Assembly (NCBI GenBank): GCA_003135995.1
Contig: PNBM01000284.1
Span: 1 to 6,008 of the forward strand
Source of the DNA: Ignavibacteriota bacterium
GTDB lineage: Bacteria; Bacteroidota; Ignavibacteria; Tepidaquicellales; Tepidaquicellaceae
Length of the DNA: 6,008 bases
Direction: 5' to 3'
Position 1 is the stretch's first letter; the number at the start of each line of letters is the position of its first letter. Of this stretch, positions 1 to 5,722 are shown in pieces. Both the position numbers and the translations under genes were made by a program. Under the pieces are notes generated by a model that did not search any database, had not been told where the DNA came from, and saw nothing but the letters and a program-made list of their open reading frames with translations.

Positions 1-12
1 TACAATAATTTC

Positions 13-70
13 ATCCCTTCGGGATTTGTATAACTGAATTGCCAGTCAGCCTCTATTTCAGTGGGTTATA
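13..70. repeat. Two adjacent stem-loops, candidate dispersed repeat
   Basis: Two inverted repeats lie side by side downstream of the minus-strand gene that ends at 108. The first is perfect: ATCCC (13-17), loop TTC, GGGAT (21-25). The second pairs TATAACTGAA (29-38) with TTCAGT (57-62) and TATA (67-70), leaving a four-base bulge at 63-66 and an 18-base loop. No T-tract follows either stem in a form typical of an intrinsic terminator. Short CCC/GGG hairpins of this kind are often seen as multicopy REP-like elements in genomes of this group. That this one is multicopy is inference, since only one copy lies in the window. It could instead be a 3' end processing or termination structure for the upstream gene. 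Confidence 0.4.
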
Positions 71-107
71 TTAAACACTTTTTTTAGTAAACTCTTTTAA
101 TTGTAAA

Positions 108-650
108 TTACTTTGTTATTCTTTTTGATTTCCCTTCAACGTGTACTGTGAATTTATCAGGGTCATTCGGCATTGCAAGCTCGAATCTTGTATTAATAAC
201 ATTTTCGGAAATCATTTCATAAGTAAGACGCTGAGTTGGTAATCCCTGAATAATTTTACTTGCGAATATAATTGATTTACCATCTTCAGAAAAATTAATA
301 TCGTAAAATATTGTATGTCCCTCGTTATCCCAGTAAACAGCTTTGTCCGGAGTTTTTGAATTTTCCATGTAAACAATTAATATCCCGTCGTGATTGAACG
401 CGGGTCTGTCTGATGTTGCGGGAAATTCGTTATGGTCTTTTCTGATAAGAATGTTTTTATCGAGGTCATATTTGAAGTTTACATATCCTTTTCCTTCGCC
501 GGGTTGTCCTTTTGTTTCGCCTTCCCAATCGCCGATTAGAAAATTAAATTTATTCCAGGTATCGTCTGTAATTTTGTTCTGACTGAAAGAAAATTTTGAG
601 GAAACATTGATTAATACAATGATGAAAAGGAAAAAACATATTTTTTTCAT
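108..650 (-). CDS. Secreted lipocalin-like hypothetical protein (DUF1579-like)
   Basis: A 180-residue protein beginning at ATG 650. It starts with a Sec signal peptide: KK at residues 2-3, a hydrophobic stretch at about 4-16, and a likely cleavage site after Ser23, leaving Gln24 first. The mature part opens with WNKFNFLIGDWEGE (32-45), then a Gly-rich PGEGKG (50-55). This FLIGxWxGxG-type start is typical of small calycin/lipocalin-like beta-barrel proteins annotated as DUF1579-like or simply hypothetical. The rest alternates short beta-strand-like segments, for example KAVYWDNEGHTIFY and KSIIFASKII, as expected for a barrel of about 150 residues. Ligand and role are unknown. Export to the periplasm or outside is well supported, the fold moderately. 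It is 55 bp downstream of the transketolase half and may be read from the same transcript, but nothing links it to sugar metabolism. Confidence 0.75.
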   Translation of the reverse strand: MKKICFFLFIIVLINVSSKFSFSQNKITDDTWNKFNFLIGDWEGETKGQPGEGKGYVNFKYDLDKNILIRKDHNEFPATSDRPAFNHDGILIVYMENSKTPDKAVYWDNEGHTIFYDINFSEDGKSIIFASKIIQGLPTQRLTYEMISENVINTRFELAMPNDPDKFTVHVEGKSKRITK

Positions 651-673
651 ATAATAAGAATTATTCAGTTTTA

Positions 674-703
674 CTTTAACATTTTAAGCTTTAACATTTA
701 TAG
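674..703. repeat. Two copies of a 15-bp tandem repeat
   Basis: CTTTAACATTT occurs at 674-684 and again at 689-699, giving a 15-bp period with 13 of 15 bases shared between units. A third partial unit (CTTTA at 704-708) runs into the transketolase stop codon at 706-708. It fills most of the 55-bp gap between two minus-strand genes. It may be slippage in A+T-rich DNA. No function is evident, and no stem-loop terminator is visible in this gap. Confidence 0.5.
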
Positions 704-705
704 CT

Positions 706-1563
706 TTAGCGTACCATTAATGGTTCGGATTGGATTCTTGCTTTTTCGTGACCGTGAAGTTCTTCCAGAAGCATTTCAATTTCCTCGTGCGTGAAATTCA
801 CAAACCACCTGTCGGCTCTTGCCTGAATGCTTGGCAACCCTTTTCCCCTGATTGTATTTGCAATGACAAGATTAGGCTTTTTTTCTATAATCGGGAATTT
901 TGAAAACGCTCTTTCGAGTGAACGAAAATCGTGACCATCCGCGGTTTTCACTCCCCAGCCGAAAGCTTTAAATTTTTCTGCCAATGGTTCGAGTTTAATA
1001 AGGTCTTCGGTTTCTATATTTGCCTGAAATTTATTTCTATCTATTACAGCAATCAGGTTATCGAGTTTCTTAGAAGCGGCAACCAGAGCGCCTTCCCAGT
1101 TCGAGCCTTCATTTAATTCGCCGTCACCAAGTATAACAACAACTTTATTCTTATGATTTCTGAGTTTGCAATCCATAGCAACTCCGATTGAAACACTGAG
1201 CAAATGTCCTAAAGAACCCGAATGAAATTCAATTCCCGGAATATTGACATTTGGGTGCCAGTAAATAAAATCTGTAGTCTTTAAATGATTCTTCAATCTT
1301 TCCGGATTAAAAAAACCTCTCTCCGCAAGTGTACCGTATAATGCAGGAACGTCGTGACCTTTTGACAGGAAAAAATAATCCCTGTTCTGGTCATTTAAAT
1401 TATCTTTGTTAATATTTAAGAAGTTGTTATATAAATAGACTATTAAATCAGTGCACGACAGTGACGCGCCAATAAAGCATCCGCCGTCAGTCGACATGCG
1501 GATAATATGTTCCCGTACTTTTAAAGCGGTCTTTTGCAATTCTTCAAGTTTTGTTTTAGTCAT
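706..1563 (-). CDS. Transketolase, N-terminal (TPP-binding) subunit, orphan half
   Basis: A 285-residue protein matching the thiamine-diphosphate pyrophosphate-binding half of split transketolases; full-length enzymes are over 600 residues. Visible motifs: SKGH (67-70), HPN at 103-105, SGSLGH (115-120), the TPP/Mg motif starting GDGELNEG (146-153) and closing at DRN (175-177), DGHD (209-212) and RGKG (239-242). Split transketolases need a separate C-terminal subunit to complete the active site at the dimer interface. None is encoded here: the next gene downstream is a lipocalin-like protein. The ATG at 1563 overlaps the end of the cytidylyltransferase gene by 8 bp, so the two are probably translationally coupled. 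By eye, two histidines usual in transketolases are absent: GGCFIGASLS (27-36) replaces the usual GGHIGGSLS, and DRWFVNF (251-257) replaces the usual WHG. A specialised role in surface-sugar synthesis rather than the pentose phosphate pathway is inferred from the neighbours. Confidence 0.9.
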   Translation of the reverse strand: MTKTKLEELQKTALKVREHIIRMSTDGGCFIGASLSCTDLIVYLYNNFLNINKDNLNDQNRDYFFLSKGHDVPALYGTLAERGFFNPERLKNHLKTTDFIYWHPNVNIPGIEFHSGSLGHLLSVSIGVAMDCKLRNHKNKVVVILGDGELNEGSNWEGALVAASKKLDNLIAVIDRNKFQANIETEDLIKLEPLAEKFKAFGWGVKTADGHDFRSLERAFSKFPIIEKKPNLVIANTIRGKGLPSIQARADRWFVNFTHEEIEMLLEELHGHEKARIQSEPLMVR

Positions 1564-2371
1564 TTATATTTTTTGTTTGATTTTCTGAAATCGTTTTTAA
1601 TTCATTTAAATGTTTCCTGTACCAGTTTACACCGGAATATTTTTCGTTAATCTTCATCATCTCCGGTTCAGCTTCGAGTAATTTTAAAATATCTTTTAAA
1701 CCGAATAAATTGTTTTCGTAATAAAGTTCATCATATACTTTCTTTATAAACAAATAATCTTCATAATAATCAATTGTAAACCTGTGGGACATTGAAAAAT
1801 CAAGACCTGTTTCCCAGACCACATTGCCGATGCGAAATCTATCCGGGTTATCCCAGATGAAAGGTGTTGTATGTTCACGTTCCATCGGGGTTTTTGCATC
1901 TTCAAAAGCCGTTTTTAAAATTTTCATAGGAATAACCTCAACATCGTTTCCATCCGGATAGGTTGCGGGGTGCAGGTTGCTTACATAGTCAAAATTATCA
2001 ATATTTTTTATATAATAATTTATTACTTTATCTATAATGAGTGGGTCAATCAGGGGGCAATCGGATGGAATTTTCAAGACGGCATCGGCATCGTATTTCA
2101 ATCCTGCTTTGTAATGTCTTTCGAGCAAATCTTCTTTACTTCCACGGAAACAATTAATGTTTTCAGATTTACAAATTTCGAACACTTCATCATCTTCTTT
2201 TTCGTTTGTCGTAGCAATAACAATTTCATCTGCAAGCTTTGATGCTTTTACACGTTCGTACATTCTAATCAGCAAAGGTTTCCCCGCAAGCGGCAGTAAG
2301 ATTTTATTCGCTAATCTTGTCGAACCTTTTCTTGCCTGAATAACAATTACTATTTTGGGAATTTTATCCAA
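1556..2371 (-). CDS. SpsF-like cytidylyltransferase (CMP-KDO synthetase family)
   Basis: A nucleotidyltransferase of the GT-A-like fold that transfers CMP from CTP to a sugar or sugar-acid phosphate; the substrate cannot be read from sequence. Counting from the TTG at 2371 (271 residues), the motifs are QARKGSTRL (12-20, nucleotide-binding loop), LAGKPLL (28-34), EDLLERHY (80-87), IPSDCPLIDP (101-110, Asp104 the probable metal ligand), YPDGNDVEV (138-146), REHTTPFIW (165-173) and RFTIDYYEDY (197-206), all in SpsF order. The start is uncertain. The frame stays open to another TTG at 2440, giving 294 residues and a 19-bp overlap with the upstream gene. I prefer 2371 because family members begin only a few residues before the QARxGSTRL loop, and the 23 extra residues look unlike any domain. 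Neither start has a ribosome binding site. The stop codon overlaps the start of the transketolase half. The enzyme probably activates the sugar used by the transferase encoded upstream. Confidence 0.88.
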   Translation of the reverse strand: MDKIPKIVIVIQARKGSTRLANKILLPLAGKPLLIRMYERVKASKLADEIVIATTNEKEDDEVFEICKSENINCFRGSKEDLLERHYKAGLKYDADAVLKIPSDCPLIDPLIIDKVINYYIKNIDNFDYVSNLHPATYPDGNDVEVIPMKILKTAFEDAKTPMEREHTTPFIWDNPDRFRIGNVVWETGLDFSMSHRFTIDYYEDYLFIKKVYDELYYENNLFGLKDILKLLEAEPEMMKINEKYSGVNWYRKHLNELKTISENQTKNIND

Positions 2372-2421
2372 CGTGTAATAATATTTATTAAATGCTATGC
2401 TTGCAAAAGGAGATTTTAAAA

Positions 2422-3369
2422 TTATAAATACTGCCTGCAAACATCAGCTATGTTTTTATCTGATGTTCCATTATTCTGAATCGGTGCTAATCTTTTTAAA
2501 TCTTCCAGATTAAATTTTGAATAGACTTCTTTTCCCAGAGCTAATCCGACATATGCGACGGAAGAATAAATTGTAACCAGCACACTGCAATTAGCAACCA
2601 TTTCATTTGTATTACCCTGATAAAAAACAAGTGCGTCGGGAATTAAATTCTTTATTTCCTTCGCCGCTCTTTTTGAATTTTCATTAGGATGGATTTTAAA
2701 TATCATTTGTCTTCCATTTGCAATGGACTTAGCGTATTTCAGAAATTTTTTCCTGTTTTCGAATTTATATGTTTCCCTTGCGTCAGATGTGCAGACCAGA
2801 ACAAAATCTTTATGAGGAAATTTATTATTTAAATACTCGACACAATTATCAAAATTCGGAATACCCGTAACAGTTAATTTTTCTTCTTTGCATCCGCTTT
2901 TTATAAAGAATTTTTTATATCCTTCCGAAGCGACACAAAACTTCACATATGCATCGGATAAACCTGTAGTAGATGTGCTTCCAAACCATCTCGGAAGATG
3001 AAATAACCGAACCATATGGTAGGATAAATTCTGAGGGTCCGTCATTCCTTCCTGAACGAGAATGATATCTTTGTTTCTTATATTTTTAGGAACAATCAGG
3101 TCAGAGCCGGTAACTATAAGATCATAAAAATTATTTTTGCCTTCGTAGTCAAGTTTTAAATTATTGTTTTGTAAATACCGCTCTGTGGCGGCTCTGAATT
3201 TCCCCCCTAAGATAGAAAAATTTAAGAGTTGCGCTTTCAGCACGAGTTTAACATAGCCATCACAATAATACGGAGTAAAATAACAATCATATTCTCCCAG
3301 TTGATTGGATATTTTATGCAACATCGTCGTCTGGTTCATTGAGCCGCATATAAATAAAATCTTTTTCAT
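2422..3369 (-). CDS. GT-B-fold glycosyl/glycerophosphotransferase-like protein
   Basis: A 315-residue cytoplasmic protein with no signal peptide or membrane span, starting at ATG 3369. The start KKILFICGS (2-10) is the first Rossmann strand and loop of a GT-B fold. Mid-protein it has YDLIVTGSD (82-90) and ILVQEGM (103-109), then VTGIPNFDN (167-175), a motif shared by GT-B transferases and UDP-GlcNAc 2-epimerase-like proteins. The C-terminal domain carries FKIHPNEN (224-231), NEMVANCSVLVT (255-266) and YSSVAYVGLALGK (268-280). The HP and YSSV elements recall the CDP-glycerol glycerophosphotransferase family (TagF/TagB) and capsule transferases. A CDP-linked donor would suit the cytidylyltransferase next door, but that is inference. 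It is the first gene of the three-gene module, 130 bp after the Crp/Fnr gene. Donor and acceptor are unknown; a UDP-sugar epimerase-like role is less likely. Confidence 0.7.
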   Translation of the reverse strand: MKKILFICGSMNQTTMLHKISNQLGEYDCYFTPYYCDGYVKLVLKAQLLNFSILGGKFRAATERYLQNNNLKLDYEGKNNFYDLIVTGSDLIVPKNIRNKDIILVQEGMTDPQNLSYHMVRLFHLPRWFGSTSTTGLSDAYVKFCVASEGYKKFFIKSGCKEEKLTVTGIPNFDNCVEYLNNKFPHKDFVLVCTSDARETYKFENRKKFLKYAKSIANGRQMIFKIHPNENSKRAAKEIKNLIPDALVFYQGNTNEMVANCSVLVTIYSSVAYVGLALGKEVYSKFNLEDLKRLAPIQNNGTSDKNIADVCRQYL

Positions 3370-3370
3370 A

Positions 3371-3477
3371 TTCAGTATTTAGCCGCTTATTCTTAAATAT
3401 TAGAAATTATATGAAAATCAAATAATAAATTTTTCAATTTTTATGTAGCTTAAATCGTAATTATAAATAATACTGAA
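3371..3477. repeat. 9-bp inverted repeats spanning the intergenic gap
   Basis: TTCAGTATT at 3371-3379 is the exact reverse complement of AATACTGAA at 3469-3477. The arms are separated by 89 bp of A+T-rich sequence with no recognisable gene. The left arm sits directly ahead of the transferase start at 3369. It could be the ends of a tiny mobile element, a long-range stem, or chance in A+T-rich DNA; no target-site duplication is obvious. Confidence 0.3.
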
Positions 3478-3491
3478 AAATATTAATATTT
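3478..3491. other. 14-bp perfect palindrome after the Crp/Fnr stop
   Basis: AAATATTAATATTT reads the same on both strands and lies 8 bp beyond the minus-strand stop codon of the Crp/Fnr gene. It is made only of A and T and has no loop, so it is a poor intrinsic terminator. It may be a protein-binding site or chance. Confidence 0.3.
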
Positions 3492-3499
3492 AGTTTTAA

Positions 3500-4213
3500 T
3501 TAATAAGATAAATTTCCCGTTTCAATTAACTTGTTCACATCAAGAATTTCTATTTTTCTTGCCTTGGTAGATATAATATTTTCGTTCTTAAATTCCGCAA
3601 GCAGCCGGATTACAGTTTCGGTGGCAGTACCCGCAATATTGGCAAGGTCTTCCCTCGACAAGGATACATTCAGCAATGAATTATTATCTTTGTCCATTCC
3701 GTACGTTTCCCTGAGTATTAACAAAGTTTCAGCAAGCCTTTCCCGTACAGGTTTTTGTGCAAGGTGTACCATTCGTTGCTCGACTTCTCCGAGATCGTGA
3801 GACAGCAATTTAATCAGCCTGAAAGAAAATTTTTCGTTCTTTTTTAATAAATCAAAAATTGCATTCTTTCTTATAAAACAAATTTTTGAATCTTCAAGTG
3901 TTTCCGCAGTTGCATTGTAACTTTCGCCTGCTATTAATGCCCTGTAACCTATTATATCCCCGTTTTTAACAAGGCGGATAATTTGTTCCTTACCCTCATT
4001 TCCTGTCTTATATATTTTAACTTTTCCTTCACGAATGCAGAACAATCCTTCCGGAGTGTTTCCTTCGAAATAGATTGTCTGTCCTTTTTTATAAAAATTG
4101 CAGGATTTGTTAAAATTCAGTATGTTCAGCTCTTCAGAATTTAAATCACCGTAAACAGATTTTTTCAGGGATTTGCAATCTTCACAATATATATTAGTTA
4201 TTTTTTTTATCAA
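3500..4213 (-). CDS. Crp/Fnr family transcriptional regulator, FNR-like cysteines
   Basis: A 237-residue DNA-binding regulator, normal length for the family. The cyclic-nucleotide-type beta-roll covers about residues 30-125 (FYKKGQTIYFEGN at 40-52, LFCIREGKVKIY at 57-68, GDIIG at 85-89), the dimer helix about 126-155, and the Crp-type winged helix-turn-helix about 156-225. The recognition region is SREDLANIAGTATETVIRLL (186-205). Glu199 and Arg203 align with FNR Glu209 and Arg213, so a TTGAT-like half-site is plausible. Cysteines C10 and C13 (YCEDC) match the FNR CxxC pair, and C112 in KICFIR matches FNR C122; FNR's third ligand position is Ser19 here, though C38 and C59 are also present. The beta-roll lacks the full cAMP-binding signature by eye. 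The start is TTG at 4213: an in-frame TAA lies four codons upstream, and there is no in-frame ATG before residue 148. It may autoregulate or control the sugar module just downstream. Confidence 0.92.
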   Translation of the reverse strand: MIKKITNIYCEDCKSLKKSVYGDLNSEELNILNFNKSCNFYKKGQTIYFEGNTPEGLFCIREGKVKIYKTGNEGKEQIIRLVKNGDIIGYRALIAGESYNATAETLEDSKICFIRKNAIFDLLKKNEKFSFRLIKLLSHDLGEVEQRMVHLAQKPVRERLAETLLILRETYGMDKDNNSLLNVSLSREDLANIAGTATETVIRLLAEFKNENIISTKARKIEILDVNKLIETGNLSY

Positions 4214-4262
4214 ACAATTATATTATCCAATTAAAATAATCAACATAAATTATAATAAAAAT

Positions 4263-5660
4263 TCAATAAAGTATTATCCTTAATACATCTGAAATAGTAT
4301 CTTTTTCGTACAATTCCGTCCAAATGCTGCATTCTTTACATTTTTCCCTGACACAGAAAAAATTATGTAAATGTATTATTCCCTGACTTTCGGAAATTGT
4401 CTTTATTAAATAGAACATCTGCGATTCCATTACCCTTGTAATCTCATTTTTATTATAGCCCTTCGAATTAAAATAAACATTCAGAATTTTTTCTTTGAAT
4501 TCGCTTTTTTCAAATATATTTGAATATAAATAAAGCAAGGGAATTATAACATTTACAATTATTTCCTTTACCCTGCTTTCACCTATGGAACCGGTTGACA
4601 GGCTTCTTAATTTGCCGAAATTATAATATTTAGTCCAGTAATCCGAGATTTTAAGTTCGGCAAAAATTCCCGTCAGGTCACTAATAATATTTTTACTTTT
4701 TTCGAAACAGAGAACTATGCGTTTGAATAAATCATTATAGACCAGTTCATAGCATAGTGCAGAATCATAGGCAAGTCTCAACGTCGGAAAGTTTTGCGGT
4801 CTTAACCTGAAAAAATTCCATTCGGATTTGTTCATTATCACCGGATTATATAATTCCCGAATCGATTTCCACTCGATTTTCAGAATTTCTATATATTCGT
4901 CTTTATATTTCAGATTTTCGAGAAATCCGGCAACGCCGAATAAATACGCTTCGATTTGATTTATATTAAATTTATTTTTTTTAATTAAATCCAAATCAAT
5001 TAATTCCGCTAATTTTAAAAACTGGCTTTTATTCTTTGAAAAACCCAGTGCTTCCGAAATAAATTCGAATAATCCGATTTCCCAGTATTTCTTCTGATAA
5101 TCCCCTCCCGTTCTGTTCACGAACTCTGTAAGCCTGTGCTTGATTCTTTCTGTCCTGTAGTCAAGACGTTTCAGGGCGAGTAATTCGAACCAGTTTTTTT
5201 TAAATTCCCTTGTGAGATTTGAATTTTCCGGATAACAGGGCAATTTAAATGATGATGACGGGTTGTTGATTATTTCTTTCCATATCTCATGAATTGATTT
5301 TGTTAAAAACTCCGAAAGTATTAAAGTCGGAATATGTCTCGATTTCATAGAAACCGGAACCGAACCGTTTTCATCACGCCAGAAGACGACCTGCAGTATT
5401 ACTTTATTGTATTTATAATCTTTATTGTGATTGTGGATATCCCAGTCTTTCAAAGAGCGATGAATCTCGACATCACCGTTAAATATTTTATTGTCGATTT
5501 TAACGCGGGCATTTTTAAAATCCGCGCCGGAATCGGGATTTAGTTCGCCATATTCGAGGACCTCAACATTCATTCCTTCAGTGGTTTTCAACCCGGAGTA
5601 ATATCCGGATTCCTTCCATATCCTCGAAATAAAATTTTCGTTAAGGTTTAGTTTTTTCAT
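4263..5660 (-). CDS. DUF2851 family protein
   Basis: A 465-residue cytoplasmic protein, near full length for DUF2851, with ATG at 5660. Its function is not known. The N-terminal third holds the family hallmark: GELNPDSGADFKNA (38-51), GDVEIHRSLKDWDIHNH (62-78), then KDYKYNKVILQVV (80-92). Conserved acidic and His residues there (D47, E65, H67, D72, H76, H78, D81) look like an active site or metal site. The middle is helical and rich in aromatic and basic residues (KRLDYRTERIKHRL, about 170-183). Near the C-terminus is a HxH then C-x4-C-x2-C cluster (H430, H432, C436, C441, C444), which could bind zinc. The gap to the Crp/Fnr gene downstream is only 49 bp, so the two may share a transcript. 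Upstream it diverges from a lipoprotein gene. The family assignment is strong; any nuclease-like role is inference. Confidence 0.88.
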   Translation of the reverse strand: MKKLNLNENFISRIWKESGYYSGLKTTEGMNVEVLEYGELNPDSGADFKNARVKIDNKIFNGDVEIHRSLKDWDIHNHNKDYKYNKVILQVVFWRDENGSVPVSMKSRHIPTLILSEFLTKSIHEIWKEIINNPSSSFKLPCYPENSNLTREFKKNWFELLALKRLDYRTERIKHRLTEFVNRTGGDYQKKYWEIGLFEFISEALGFSKNKSQFLKLAELIDLDLIKKNKFNINQIEAYLFGVAGFLENLKYKDEYIEILKIEWKSIRELYNPVIMNKSEWNFFRLRPQNFPTLRLAYDSALCYELVYNDLFKRIVLCFEKSKNIISDLTGIFAELKISDYWTKYYNFGKLRSLSTGSIGESRVKEIIVNVIIPLLYLYSNIFEKSEFKEKILNVYFNSKGYNKNEITRVMESQMFYLIKTISESQGIIHLHNFFCVREKCKECSIWTELYEKDTISDVLRIILY

Positions 5661-5681
5661 TATATATTTAGATTCTTTTCT

Positions 5682-5712
5682 TTAAATTAGTTTAATTTTT
5701 AAATTAATTTAA
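5682..5712. promoter_or_regulatory. Two near-identical 14-bp palindromes in the divergent gap
   Basis: TTAAATTAATTTAA at 5699-5712 is a perfect palindrome, and TTAAATTAGTTTAA at 5682-5695 matches it at 13 of 14 positions, starting 17 bp earlier. Both lie in the 62-bp gap between the divergent DUF2851 gene (start 5660) and the lipoprotein gene (start 5723), where both promoters must lie. This makes a double operator plausible. The sequence is nearly all A and T, so chance or simple promoter A+T richness is a real alternative. No CAAA/TTTG element of the Bacteroidetes promoter type is visible in the gap. Confidence 0.35.
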
Positions 5713-5722
5713 TATAAAAAAT

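Noticed and set aside
394..582. Plus-strand open frame of 62 codons inside the lipocalin-like gene
   Set aside because: Fully antisense to a gene with a signal peptide and a conserved FLIGDW motif; no independent support.
651..705. Intrinsic terminator between the transketolase half and the lipocalin-like gene
   Set aside because: I looked for a G+C stem followed by a T-tract on the minus strand and found only the A+T-rich tandem repeat.
931..1116. Plus-strand open frame of 61 codons inside the transketolase half
   Set aside because: Antisense to the thiamine-diphosphate motif region, so explained by that gene.
1970..2242. Plus-strand open frame of 90 codons inside the cytidylyltransferase gene
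   Set aside because: It lies wholly antisense to a gene with clear family motifs, and its translation is Ile/Phe-rich low-complexity sequence without recognisable domains.
3370..3499. Small gene, tRNA or riboswitch in the 130-bp gap
   Set aside because: The gap is A+T-rich with frequent stops, no cloverleaf and no conserved riboswitch core that I recognise.
3531..3800. Plus-strand open frame of 89 codons inside the Crp/Fnr gene
   Set aside because: Antisense to the conserved helix-turn-helix region; its Ser-rich translation is what a shadow frame of that region would give.
5334..5543. Plus-strand open frame of 69 codons inside DUF2851
   Set aside because: Antisense to the most conserved block of the DUF2851 protein; no start signal or domain.
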